From Trichopria drosophilae (Eukaryota > Arthropoda > Insecta > Hymenoptera > Diapriidae): DNA of 64,000 bases. Positions 9,921-20,864 of the stretch are shown here, piece after piece. The position numbers and the translations under genes were made by a program. The notes below the pieces were generated by a model. It had not been told where the DNA came from. It made no database searches and saw nothing but the letters and a program-made list of their open reading frames with translations. How positions within the stretch are numbered: the stretch's first letter is position 1; the number at the start of each line of letters is the position of its first letter. The stretch spans positions 204,203,501 to 204,267,500 of the forward strand of contig CM059582.1 in the NCBI GenBank assembly GCA_030407085.1, read 5' to 3'.

Positions 9921-10421
9921 CCCCCCCACCCCCCCCCCCCCCCACCCCCCCCCCCCCCCACCCCCCCCCCCCCCCACCCCCCCCCCCCCCCACCCCCCCC
10001 CCCCCCCACCCCCCCCCCCCCCCACCCCCCCCCCCCCCCACCCCCCCCCCCCCCCACCCCCCCCCCCCCCCACCCCCCCCCCCCCCCACCCCCCCCCCCC
10101 CCCACCCCCCCCCCCCCCCACCCCCCCCCCCCCCCACCCCCCCCCCCCCCCACCCCCCCCCCCCCCCACCCCCCCCCCCCCCCACCCCCCCCCCCCCCCA
10201 CCCCCCCCCCCCCCCACCCCCCCCCCCCCCCACCCCCCCCCCCCCCCACCCCCCCCCCCCCCCACCCCCCCCCCCCCCCACCCCCCCCCCCCCCCACCCC
10301 CCCCCCCCCCCACCCCCCCCCCCCCCCACCCCCCCCCCCCCCCACCCCCCCCCCCCCCCACCCCCCCCCCCCCCCACCCCCCCCCCCCCCCACCCCCCCC
10401 CCCCCCCACCCCCCCCCCCCA
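9921..10421 (+). repeat. C15A minisatellite, 16-bp unit, about 31 perfect copies
   Basis: The A residues fall at 9928, 9944, 9960 and so on to 10408, every 16 bp without exception, separated by 15 C. The last interval is 13 bp. The complementary strand is runs of 15 G, extreme quadruplex-forming sequence; this strand could form i-motifs. Long open frames on both strands through this array (Pro/His/Thr or Gly/Trp/Val) are artefacts of the repeat. Flanks are ordinary AT-rich sequence. Confidence 0.97.
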
Positions 10422-10429
10422 CATTGACA

Positions 10430-10726
10430 CCAAATTTTACTGTGTAAATACCTAACCAGAGGAGAATGGTGATATATAAATATTTAGAATTTTATCGATT
10501 TTATATTTCATCCTTCACAAAGCCGTCAGTTTATTCTAATCCTTTTCTGTACATATGAATCTCGATTCTGTCCATTTTTCATTCTCTGTTAATCCATTTT
10601 CAATTGCTGGGAACGCTTGATATAAGCTTCCATTTTTAGCAGGGCAATAAAAATGTAACGACCTTTAATTACAAACGTACCCTGTTAATTCGAATCGAAA
10701 TGCTGCATTTTCCCGAAAAATGAATT
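10430..10726. other. Unannotated AT-rich spacer
   Basis: No coding frame, repeat or structured motif recognised. Confidence 0.5.
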
Positions 10727-10885
10727 CATGACAAAATATGTCACATGATAAAATATGTCACATGACAAAATATGTCACCTGACAAAATATGTCACATGAC
10801 AAAATATGTCACATGACAAAATATGTCACATGACAAATTATGTCACATGATAAAATATGTCGCATGACAAAAATATGTCACATGA
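10727..10885. repeat. 17-bp tandem repeat, about 9 copies
   Basis: Unit ACAAAATATGTCACATG with occasional single-base variants (ATAAAATATG, GTCACCTG, GTCGCATG). The same GTCACATGAC core reappears in the degenerate arrays at 11190-11300 and 12690-12800. Confidence 0.9.
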
Positions 10886-10958
10886 AAAGGACTCATACGA
10901 TAACAAGTTCAGGCTGTTACTTTTTAATTGCGTGTGGAATATTCAAGACCTATTTCCA

Positions 10959-11310
10959 GACTATGGCCACCGGCAAGTCATATTAATTGTGTAATGTATG
11001 TCAGGAAGAAAATCGTCACGTGATGCGTACAAAATTGCTTTACGAAATCGGCCATACACACTCCACACGAAATAAAAAAGGAACAGCCTCTAGTTATAAA
11101 GGTACCCTCATCTTTTCTTCGATATTGAAATCCTGCACTTTACCCAAAATGTTTTGCAACAGGATAAACTCATGACCGAATATATCACAAGATATGGTAC
11201 ATGACAAAATATGTCACATGACATATCACATGGACAAATTGTCATATGACATGCCACATGATATGTCACCTGACATGTCACATGATATGTCACATGACAT
11301 TTTTCAGTAG
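10959..11310 (+). repeat. 352-bp direct repeat, first copy
   Basis: Nearly identical to 12459-12810, offset exactly 1500 bp, with only a handful of substitutions seen. It runs from CTATGGCCACCGGCAAGTCA to a degenerate palindromic array of ATGTCACATGACAT-like units (11190-11300). It has no coding features. It may be a dispersed element or one end of a segmental duplication. Confidence 0.85.
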
Positions 11311-12458
11311 GGGAAGTAAAAATTTCACTAGGATTGTTCTCAAACAACCTCAACCATTTCACAGAAGATAAATGGGGTTTTGATGATAGTATTGACTTGT
11401 TTTAATATACAGAAGCACAAAATCACTACAGATTTACTGTAACTCCACTCTGATAACTTTTATAAACCTAATTTCAAAAGACGCAGTAATCTTTTCATCT
11501 GTAATGCTCTCACATAATATCAACAATTTCACTGGACGGAAATTGTATCTTGATGATTGTATTCATTTATCCCAAAAAATAAAATCACAAAACCACCACT
11601 GATCAGCCATTGTTCTATTTTGGCAACTTTTATATATCAAATTTGAAAAGACGCTGTATTTATTTCACATGAAGCACATTTTTTCAAACTTGACGTACAT
11701 AACGTGCTGGAGTAATACTTTAGTAAATTTGTGACGATTGCAATATTATTCATTTATAAGAATTCAATAGTATGTAATAACAGCCCTTTCGGTTCTGTGA
11801 AATCGTCAATGTCGTGTGTCAACACTCCGGATAAAAATATTACTGTATCTTTTAAAATCTGACGTATAAAAGTTGTCAGAGTGTAATCACACTAAATCTG
11901 TGGTAATTTTAGGCTTTGGTATATTAAATGAAATCAACATGATCATCAAAAAACAATTTAGATCCTGTAAAAGAGTTGATGTTGAGTGAAAGCACTAATG
12001 ATGAAAAGATCATTGGGTGTGTTGAAACGTGTCGGATAGAAAGTTGTCAGAGTGTACTGCGTCGCCAAAGCACAACACACTGCACATCAATTGGCACTAC
12101 ACTTAGAAAACACATTTGACATTTAACAAATGTTATTTTTCCAATAACTTTTGAATGCTTAAATGTGTTTGCTGTATGATACACCTTTGACAGATTAACC
12201 TCTTTCAGTTTAAAAAATATATATGATTTAAGGTTAACCTGTCAAAAACAACACTTACAAGAACACAAAGACCTGTACGGAAATACAATTCGTATTTTCA
12301 TAATCGCGTTATAAATAGCCGGATAAATAGCTTACGCGTAGCTATTTTGCGATTAAGTTTGAGCTGTCAAAGATAGTCAAAGTGTCGAGAGTCGTATCGA
12401 CCAGTTTCGAACTCCCACCGAGGGGTGGCGCATAAGTACTGTATGGAACACGTGCATT
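11311..12458. repeat. Diverged dispersed repeats between the 352-bp copies
   Basis: Units carrying variants of TTTTAATATACAGAAGCACA, then an ACTCTGA step and AAAAGACGCAGTAAT, lie at about 11370-11500 and 11550-11680. An inverted version is at about 11850-12060. Further relatives are at 12960-13030 and 14450-14595. No gene. A short hairpin lies at 12186-12246. Confidence 0.6.
12186..12246. repeat. Hairpin, TTTGACAGATTAACCT arms
   Basis: Left arm 12186-12201 and right arm 12231-12246 are complementary with one mismatch. A related hairpin with the same TTGACAG(A/G)TTAACCT arm is at 14698-14743. Confidence 0.7.
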
Positions 12459-12810
12459 GACTATGGCCACCGGCAAGTCATATTAATTGTGTAATGTATG
12501 TCATGAAGAAAATCGTCACGTGATGCGTACAAAATTGCTTTACGAAATCGGCCATACACACTCCACACGAAATAAAAAAGGAACAGCCTCTAGTTATAAA
12601 GGTACCCTCTTCTTTTCTTCGATATTGAAATCCTGCACTTTACCCAAAATGTTTTGCAACAGGATAAACTCATGACCGAATATATCACAAGATATGGTAC
12701 ATGACAAAATATGTCACATGACATATCACATGGACAAATTGTCATATGACATGTCACATGATATGTCACCTGACATGTCACATGATATGTCACTTGACAT
12801 TTTCCAGTAG
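12459..12810 (+). repeat. 352-bp direct repeat, second copy
   Basis: Second copy of 10959-11310 in the same orientation, including the degenerate GTCACATGAC array at 12690-12800. Confidence 0.85.
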
Positions 12811-13555
12811 GGCGCCTTTTCAATTACGAAGTTGAAAATAGGAGCATATTCATAGAAAAGTAAAAGAAAATGTTGTGTACTACGTTGCAATATATGACTG
12901 CTGATAAATATTGCTATTTATGTTCAAATTGACATCTTAGAATCGTTCCTACATTCTGTAATTACACTCTGACTATTTCTGTCTGTCAAATTTCAAAACT
13001 TGCTGTAATTCTTTCATCATTAGTGCTTGAAACGAATCGGAGTCAATTAGATAAAATCTCTCACGAATCGTCCAAACATAAAAATATTATAGTCAAATTA
13101 TAGTCAATTATTATAAATAAATAAATAAATCATAGATTGGAATCGTAAGGTGCTGAAATAAAACGTCATTAATATCATTGGTCATTAAATTAAAAATATA
13201 TTTGAATTCTATAAATAATTTAACTCGTCATAAAAACAATTATTTCCACACACATACCAAACATACTCGAAGTCAATTGCGAATATAAAACAATAAGAGT
13301 CATAATTAAAAGAAAATAATCGAGTCGTTGGTACGTGTGTATGTCAATGTCGATAAAACTTTCTCTAATGTCGTCAACGACGGAATAAATTACGGAATAA
13401 ATTAGGACGCGGACATACATACAAATTACACACTCTCACATACATACACATAAATAAATTAACACATATATATTGACGGAGTTACATAATATTAATTTCT
13501 ATACATATTCATTTTTACTTTGGATATACGAACGGAAGAGAAAGAGGCTTACTTT
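12811..13555. other. AT-rich spacer without recognised gene
   Basis: Contains a partial copy of the 11370-type repeat (12960-13030) and simple AT-rich sequence. No coding frame of note. Confidence 0.5.
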
Positions 13556-13926
13556 TTAGTCTTCTTTCTTCTTGGCGTCGTTCCTCTTCTTTAGTGTTCG
13601 GTCCTCCATCCGTCGGTGATTATGAATTAGGTATTCGGCAGCTGTCACCTGGTGAACCGAGTTCGGTGTCGCACTCCCTCGCGACCACGAGGGAGAGGAC
13701 CAGCAGCCTTGTCTTTCGTGGGACGAACGGAGAGCCGTCGTCAATTCCTGGTGATGTGTTTTAAATTATTCCTCGCCGCCTCCATGAATTGTTGGATTTG
13801 CTGCTGGCTGTGAAGGTGTGGGCCCACTTTTTGCTTCGGAGCAGCCAGGGTCTCCGTAGTTGAGGCAGCGAGTCGTCCCCAGGAGTCCAATGTAAGAGTC
13901 CAGTGGAAGAGCAGTCCAAAATGCAA
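13556..13926 (-). other. Unrecognised minus-strand open frames, possible exon
   Basis: Two adjoining minus frames (13741-13926 and 13556-13744) with higher GC than the surroundings. The first ends QQQIQQFMEAARNNLKHI, which looks protein-like, but I know no family. Upstream on the minus strand lies GTAAGTATCC at 13936-13948, a good splice donor, and further up a CpG-rich block. The set could be the 5' end of a gene or a retroelement leader. Weak evidence. Confidence 0.25.
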
Positions 13927-13935
13927 GAGAGTTTG

Positions 13936-13978
13936 AGGGATACTTACCAGGTCTTATAATACCTCGGTAAGTATCCCT
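13936..13978. repeat. Hairpin placing a GTAAGTAT donor motif on both strands
   Basis: AGGGATACTTACC at 13936 pairs perfectly with GGTAAGTATCCCT at 13966-13978, with AGGT and ACCT extending the stem. Each strand therefore reads GTAAGTATCCC, a strong 5' splice-site match. Confidence 0.65.
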
Positions 13979-13999
13979 ATGTCCATTCGTGTCGCCGAG

Positions 14000-14420
14000 T
14001 TCCTTTTTTCCTGAGAATCGGGACGGGAACTGTCAAACATTTAAATCTAATTTGCTTAATTTGAGTTTGACAGCCCGCCCCTCATTTGAATTTGGAGCGC
14101 CTGCGCCCCATTGCGGCGACACATGCGCTCCGTTGTTGCCCACTTTTCAGGTTGCGCGACCAGGGCGCCGTTGCACCTCTTCTGCGCAGGTAGAGGCGCA
14201 CCAGCGCCAGCGCCATGTCATTGCGCGCGCATGGCCATTGATGCGCGCTCGGATCCCACGTGGGCTTGGGATCCAAAATGGCCGACCGGCCGGGAAAAGC
14301 GCGCATCTCGTCCTTTGTATTTTCTTGATTCGCGTCGATGTAAATTGTAATGGCCCTCTTTCTCTCCGCTGCTCTTTCTCTCCCGCGCGGTCGAGATCAA
14401 CGGCTCGTTACATGCTCTCA
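14000..14420. promoter_or_regulatory. CpG-rich block, candidate promoter or LTR
   Basis: A sharp rise in GC and CpG within AT-rich surroundings, with many GCGC and CGCG steps, a GGATCCCACGTGGG box and AAAATGGCCGACCGGCCG. This composition is typical of promoters or retroelement LTRs. No paired LTR was found in the window. The 164-codon frame through it (13989-14483) has no recognisable domain. Confidence 0.35.
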
Positions 14421-14429
14421 CTCAACATC

Positions 14430-15240
14430 GACTATTTTATAGGATCTAAAATGTTTTTTGATGATCGTATTGATTTGTTTTAATATACGAAAGCATAAAA
14501 TCACCACAGGTTTACTGTGATTACACTCTGACAAATTCCATAAGTCGGATCTCAAAAGACGCAGTAATAATTTCATCAATAGTGCTCGTACACGACATTG
14601 ACAGATCATCGTAAAAAACTGTAAGAATATTAATAATGTACTTGTTGGGACTTATATGATAATAAATAGATACGAAAATAGGAAATTGGGTTATCATTTG
14701 ACAGGTTAACCTCAAATCTCATGATTTGAGGTTAAGTTGTCAAAAAATAATACACACCTTCACAAATTTTATTTCTGTAATTCATCGACCAACAAATTGT
14801 TTGGAATTCACTACTGCTAGTGAGTGCTTGTCGTATTGGTAAATTTACTGCCGTAGACAGTTTGCATCGCCCTGAAAGTGCGTGTTGGGTCGCAACAAAG
14901 CCTTCATACTTTCAAGTTCAGAATAGGGAATCTAGCAAAGGCATATTCACTTTCCTAACTTTTCTTTTCAAAACCATTGGACTTTTAAGGCAGAACACAT
15001 GTTCATATTTGGTAAAATATGTACTAAAATATAACCTATTTGTTAAAAACTTTCAGGACGATTTTAAAGTTGAAATTTGGTTCATTTACTTACAGAATAT
15101 ACCTCAAATACTTTCTTACTATCAGGACATTTTTCAAGTCGATATTTGGTTACTTTAACCTATGAAATAGACCTCAAGTACATTTTGACTTAGAAGACAT
15201 AATTTAGGTTGTAATTTGGCTATTTATTACTAAATAGGGC
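14430..15240. other. Repeat remnants, no gene
   Basis: 14450-14595 is a relative of the 11370-type repeat. 14698-14743 is a hairpin whose arms start TTGACAGGTTAACCT. The rest is AT-rich with no convincing coding frame. Confidence 0.5.
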
Positions 15241-15263
15241 ATTTCAACTATGGCTAGGGTCAG

Positions 15264-15577
15264 AATTCCTTATTTTGCTGCTTGGGTAGGACTTAGAGAA
15301 CGCAAAGCAATTGCTGATGATATATCATCGGATGTCCACCTAACACGTTTGTTCGACATAACTTTTCTAATTTGATTCGGGGTAAACATTTTTGTAAGCG
15401 CTTCCTTCAGTTGCTTCAACTCATTTGATTTGTTCTCTAAATCTTGTTCTAAGTCTTCTGACACGTTTAACTAATTTCTGTATGGTATCCTCGTACTCTC
15501 TTTTCATCGTGTTAAACTGTTCTGATGTATCCATATTATCACTGTTATTCGTGGGTGTCGTTACTCCACTATTATCC
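15264..15577 (-). pseudogene. P-element/THAP9-like transposase fragment
   Basis: Minus-strand remnant of a P-superfamily transposase. The 64-codon frame 15270-15464 has a Glu/Lys-rich coiled coil, then FTPNQIRKVM, a Trp and DDISSAIALRSLSP. This matches the conserved block after the coiled coil in P-element and THAP9 transposases. Upstream, another frame (MDTSEQFNTMKREYED, from about 15534) supplies more coiled coil, so a frameshift lies at about 15450-15465. A splice-acceptor-like TTTGCAG on the minus strand abuts 15577. Downstream the conserved block breaks off after SLSP. The catalytic core is missing. With the THAP exon at 17155-17309 it forms one fossil in the right order. Confidence 0.65.
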
Positions 15578-15639
15578 CTGCAAAGTTTTATATGTCCATA
15601 ATAATATATAGTTATTTTCGTATCAAGGGAGTAAAATGA

Positions 15640-17150
15640 CTTTTACGCCCGCAAACGATTACGGCCGAGATGCGAACACAATTTTTTGATTCAGTAGGTG
15701 TGAAAAATGACTAGTTTTCACTGATTTTGAACAATGATGACTCAGCAAAATCCCTATCTTAATACATTGGACGTTTAACACCCCGAAAATGAGGCGTAAA
15801 ATGTCCATTTTACGCCTACGCCTGCTGAATCAAAAAATTTTTTTTTATGAATAATATACAAGAGATCAAACTAGTGGCTTTGAACGTGCATTTTTTGGCT
15901 GAATTCGTTTCATTCGTCTCAGCGACCCGGCTTTGTTTGGTGGGCCCAATTAATGAATTTACTTAATATATTGAAAATGATAATTTTTAAAAATTAATTT
16001 GAAATACAAAACTAACAACTGAAAATGATCATTTTCACAAATTTTTCTTTTTACGCAATTCATTAGCAAATCGATGCTTGGCAGTTTACGGGATCGCTGA
16101 TTATAAATCCGACATTAGGTTTACTAAATTGAAAATGGCGGATCCACTGTGACGGACAAAAATTTAATATGAATAATTGAAATTCTTCTGGTTCTGAGGA
16201 CATTATCAGTTATTAAAAAATAATTGTTATAAAAAATGTGATTAAAGAGAAAGAGAAGTGAAACGATGAATCCAACTCTGAAATATTATTTTTCGCACCA
16301 TGAGGGCAAAATGACATTTATGAACATGGTGTGAAAGAATGTTCAGTACCTCCGAATCATACGATTACAACGTTGGGCGCAAAATCGTTTTTGCGCCTAT
16401 AAAACGTTGCGCCAACCCGCATTTTCCAACTTCGACGACAAAAAATACTTTCAGTTTTTATACATCCCAGTGGGATAGATAGAATCAGATAGATATGGAT
16501 AAAGAGACGCATAGAAAATTATTAAAACGTATACGTTCCAGATCCGCGGAAGATTACGGGAAAGACTGAAGCATGGTCGCGGATAAGCACGGGTTTAGAA
16601 TAGGATACAAACTGTTCAAAAATGTATTTAAAAGTTTTCAAACATATATGAACGGATAACCGAAGTATTGAGAGGGTTAGCATTTCAATCCGTTTACTTT
16701 AAGCAAGGTTATACATACGTTTCATTCTTTTTCCTCGGATCACCCTTTCTTTTCTTTCCAATTCTAGTTGCAGAGTTGGTATCGAGCTTTTTTTTAATCG
16801 ACGAACTTCTTTCGGACTCTTTCCGCCTTTCGCTACATGCATTTCGAAACACTCATCTGCAAAATGCATTTCGCATATTTTTGCTGCAAATAAGTGAATG
16901 CATTAAAAACACCGTACAAATCGTGTTATCGCGTTTCTTCCCAACTTGGTTTTAGGAAATGTTTATTTCCGAATTTATTTTTCAAATAGGTAATTTTACA
17001 TAAAAGCTCGTCAAAAAAACTATTAAAGCCTCCTGTTACACCTTGTACCAATTACTGTTACAAACATAACCTATTACTGCGTTGTGCCCATTACTGCGGA
17101 TTCATATATATGTACATTATTTCTTTAATGAAGTTATAACATTATTAATT
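15640..17150. other. Non-coding interval inside the P-element fossil
   Basis: Includes a palindrome AGGCGTAAAATGTCCATTTT at about 15790-15815 and one unit of the ATCGCTGATTA/AATGGCGGATCC dispersed repeat (about 16075-16150). A 95-codon frame at 16668-16955 is hydrophobic but unrecognised. It could be the intron of the fossil plus later insertions. Confidence 0.4.
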
Positions 17151-17154
17151 GCCA

Positions 17155-17309
17155 TATTCCAATTTTATTTCTTTCGTCTTTTTGCAAGCAGCAAGCCACT
17201 GCTCTAAAATATCTGGCTCCTTTGGGAAACTGAAGTATTTTATTGTTTTTGGTATTTCAGCACTACTTCCAGTTCGGTTACGACAGTTCGGCACAAAACA
17301 ACTCGGGAT
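17155..17309 (-). pseudogene. THAP zinc-finger exon of a P-element-like transposase, start codon lost
   Basis: Minus-strand translation reads IPSCFVPNCRNRTG, then KTIKYFSFPKEPDILEQWL and AACKKTKEIKLEYG, then a stop. This is the N-terminal half of a THAP DNA-binding domain: a C-x4-C zinc pair, the FSFPKEP segment and the invariant Trp. The usual initiator Met before PSC is ATC here, so the start is mutated. The later CxxH pair would lie in a next exon not found adjacent. THAP domains bind the ends of P-type elements. The P-type transposase block lies downstream on the same strand at 15264-15577. Too short for the ORF listing, but motif support is good. Confidence 0.65.
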
Positions 17310-17583
17310 TTTAGTAACGTCTGTTTAAACAATAATGAACACTTCAAGAATTATCGCGCGTTAAAAAAAGTTTTCTGCTTTAGAGAAAGCCCCTCAATTA
17401 TATGCATTCCAACGTTTCGTTGGGGCCTTCTCGATCTCAGCTGTTTTTGTTTCACGTTCGATATCTCGAAAATTGTTCATTTTTTTCATGGTGTAATGAT
17501 TTTTTTACTGTCCGCCCAAGACAACTTTTATTCAGCATAACTTGAACAATCGTACATTATCGTACAGTTCCAGCGATTTTCAC

Positions 17584-17896
17584 CGCCCAATAAACACGCC
17601 TGACTACTGGTTATCTGATAGATGACTTTTTAAAGTCATCTTTTTGTCTTACCTTTAAGGTGCCTTTAAACCACATGTACGGCACGCTTTCATAGTTACC
17701 TTTCAAACGGCAACTAAAAGGCAGCTATTTTCAGATACGCTTAAATACGCATGAAAAGTGATAATATTAGTTACCTTTATATAGTTATCCGTCAGTTATG
17801 TCTGAAAGATAGCTCTCGGATAACTGAAAATTGTAACTTTAGGTTACATTAAAAAATGTAACTCAACGTTATCATTTTTGGATACATTTATTGGCC
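17584..17896. mobile_element. MITE with GCCCAATAAACA-type ends, first copy
   Basis: Left end CGCCCAATAAACACGCC; right end TTTATTGGCC is its diverged complement. The inside is rich in variants of AGTTACC and GGTAACT. It is related to 20569-20864. Family not identified. Confidence 0.5.
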
Positions 17897-18160
17897 GTTA
17901 GATAGCGAACTATAAAACTTTCTCGTAAGTGCAAGGGATTTTGAGTATGTGGTATATATGAAATCCGTTTATTTAACATATGGGTGATTCTCCCAAAAAG
18001 GACAAATGACACGTTCTTGACATTTTTTCTGAAAGTATTTAAAATTATTAAAAATTATGACGGTCATATGATAGTATTTATCAATGTTTAACAAGACCAT
18101 AGTAGGAAAAAAGTAGAAATTTCATATTATTTGAAATATTCATGTTTATATGGTGAAAAA

Positions 18161-18746
18161 CTCCACTCCGTAACCGTGCAAGGAGCAAAGTTTATCCAAA
18201 TAATAAATATTACATTCATTCTGCAATCTAATAATACCTATCATTTGGCTAGCAATATTTCTTAATTATTCTATATTTTAGTCGATTCCGGAAGAGGTAA
18301 GGCAAAATATACCAATTTCTATTTCTTAGAATTAAATTACTTTTGTGCACGATTGAAAACTCCACTCCGTAACCGGTCGCAAATATAAGTAGTAAATGTA
18401 AACAAGCATGTTCAAGAAGCAATGCAGAGGTAAACAATGTTTATAATATTGGTGTGATTAAAGGTCAATGCGAATTTGGTTGTAAAAAAAGAAAATATTC
18501 AGTAAAAATGTGATTTTCAGTTCAACACGTGTCATTGACACAAATAAAACTCCACTCCGTAACCGCAGTAAATTGTATATTTTGGTAAGTAAATGAAAGA
18601 TATTATAAATAATGTTTAAAATATTCTTTTATTAGACTAAAATATTTCAAATACTATTGATTCTTTATTTATAAAATTTATTCTTTTAAATTAGAATCAA
18701 CATATTTTCGAGCTGCCGCAGGGAGAAAAACTCCACTCTGTAACCG
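18161..18746 (+). repeat. Four copies of AAAACTCCACTCCGTAACCG at regular spacing in otherwise unlike sequence
   Basis: CTCCACTCCGTAACCG starts at 18161, 18360, 18550 and, with one change, 18731. The intervals are 199, 190 and 181 bp. The sequences between copies show no evident similarity, so this is not a simple tandem repeat. Function unknown. Confidence 0.85.
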
Positions 18747-18804
18747 CCAGTACATTTTCAGTTTTTTGTTATCTAAATGTTAAATAAATTTGAAAATCGT
18801 TTCT

Positions 18805-19510
18805 CGAGGGTTTCTGGAGTCGCTGATTACAAATCTGATGTTAGTTTTTCAAAATTCAAAATGGCGGATTCAATATGGCTGACGAAATATTTAAAAATTT
18901 TGTGTAATAGCCTAAAATTTGTTATTCAGGGGTTTTTGAGGTCGCTGATGTTGAATTTGATGTTAGTTTTAGAATCCAAAATAGCGGATCCAAAATGGCA
19001 CACGAAATCTTCGAAAATTTGTTAAATATAACCCACATTTTGTTAGTTGGGGCTTTTGGGGTCGCTGATTTTGAATTTGATGTTAGGTTTAGAATTCGAA
19101 ATGGCGGATCTAAAATGGCGGATTAAATATTTAGAAATTTTTTAAATATTGCTTAAATTTTGTTACTTGAGGCTTTTGGGGTAGCTAATTTCGAATTTGA
19201 TGTTAGTTTAAAAATTTTAAATTTCAATTTTTTAGCGGATGTTTTTTGGAAATTTTAAAAAAATTATCAGTAATAATTTTCAAGACAAATTAATGAATTT
19301 CTAAAAAATCATCCGCCACATTGCATTGACTTTTGAATTCTGTAAATTAGACTCCAGATTCGTAATCGCTAACCCTGAAAACCCCCGAGTTATCAATTTC
19401 AAGCGAGTCCAATCAATTTTTTAAATTTTATCCGCCATATTGGATCCGCCACTTTGAACTTTCAAAATATGATGCCAAATTCGTAATCAGCGACCTCGAA
19501 AACCCCTTAG
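18805..19510. repeat. Cluster of GTCGCTGATTA / AATGGCGGATC repeat units
   Basis: Four plus-oriented units of about 121 bp begin near 18808, 18930, 19050 and 19169, each with GTCGCTGAT(T/G) then AAATGGCGGAT(T/C). Two inverted units follow at about 19300-19510. The same unit occurs at 16075-16150, 25745-25840, 31290-31640 and 52490-53250, so it is a dispersed family. Confidence 0.8.
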
Positions 19511-19739
19511 TGACAAATCTCAAGCTGATTCAATCACCGTACTTGTAACAAAAAAATAAACAATTATTTTACATTAAACAATTATTTTATAAACAATAAT
19601 ATTTATAACGATTGTAACAACGTATTTTGAGGACTTATTTTGGTCCTCCTCTTTCCATAGGAACATTCACATCAATATTTTTGAGACTTTTTTTTTAATT
19701 TTATCTTAACTCTGAATTTGTCCTTTTCGAGAGATTTAC

Positions 19740-20460
19740 CCATATACATTAGGGCGGTTCTTGTTTTGCGAAGTTTCAAATTTCTTACCGGTCCCCCGCG
19801 GAATTTCTTCATTTGTGTGAAAAAATGAACTGGTGAAAATTTTAGCCCGATCGGTTAAAATTGAGAGGTCGCTCAAGAGCCTTCAATTTTAACATTGTTT
19901 TCCCATAAGAGAAACGGTTTTTTGAGTACTTTACGTAGCATTTTTACCGCAGCCGTTCTGAACATCTACAAATTTCGGTATCTTTTCGTGGATGTTCTCC
20001 GAAGGTAATGGCCCTAATCCGATCTAAAAATATTAATTTTCGGTCGAGTTATTACATTTTGAATATTGATAATTTTTCGCAACAAAAATCGTAAAAGACT
20101 AAAAATCGCAATTAAATAGCTATAATTTTGTTCGAATGCATTCTAAAATTATGTATCCCGGAATTTCGAATTCCTTACTATTTTCCATTTAAAATGACCC
20201 CCGGTTGACTAAAAGATGATAATTTTTAACCGAAAGATAGCATTTTTTATAAAGAATTTTTTTTTGCTAAAATCAGGTAAAAGAAATCAATGTCTAGTTC
20301 ATTCACTACAATTCAGAAGAAAAAAATCCGAAGATATTACACCATGGATGATCGTTTTCCTCACCCATTTCCGGTTTGAATCGCCTTCTGTTGAACCAGA
20401 AAAAAATTATGACGTAGTAGAGGTCACTTGAATTTTGCTTCGCTTGGAGTGCGCGAAATC
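19740..20460. other. Unclassified element-like block
   Basis: Starts TTAGGGCGGTTC and continues through ACTGGTGAAAATTTTAGCCC. It has the look of a non-autonomous transposon body, but I found no matching right end. A 71-codon frame at 20216-20431 is unrecognised. Confidence 0.35.
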
Positions 20461-20568
20461 TGGAAATAGCCATTTTACTTTATTTTGTTTAAAGCGTGCA
20501 TTTTTCTTTTGTTGCATTATTTTTATTTATTGACGGACCACCTTCAGTCTTTTTTCACAGGTTACGAT

Positions 20569-20864
20569 CCCAATAAACGTATGTACAGGTAACTGAAGTG
20601 TACATATTTGTGATATATATATATTTTTATATATTTTTCACAAATCTGAAAATATTCGCCTTGTAGACAACTTTCAGTTACCTATGTACAGCAACTAACA
20701 GTCACCTTTCAGTCACTAAAAGTTACCGTAAAGGCAGGACACTAGTATTTATTAACTATTTATTAACATTGTAGATGCCCTTTAAGTCATCCTCAATAGT
20801 TACCGGCTATCTATTTCACGTTACCTGAACGGCACATTTCAGTTACTTGTATGTTTATTGGGCG
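20569..20864. mobile_element. MITE with CCCAATAAAC ends, second copy
   Basis: Left CCCAATAAACGTATGTACAG and right end complement CGCCCAATAAACATACAAGT, with about 30 bp of terminal similarity including AGTAACTGAA. The interior carries many AGTTAC/GTAACT steps. Related to 17584-17896. Confidence 0.6.

Noticed and set aside
9774..10433. Four long frames (about 180-220 codons) of Gly/Trp/Val or Pro/His/Thr over the C15A array
   Set aside because: A 16-bp C/A repeat has few ways to make a stop, so all frames are open; they are repeat artefacts.
10727..10885. CRISPR array
   Set aside because: Units are contiguous 17-bp repeats without unique spacers in an insect-like genome.
13936..13948. U1 snRNA 5' end (ATACTTACC)
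   Set aside because: The match to U1 stops after nine bases and the rest is a palindrome; no snRNA structure follows.
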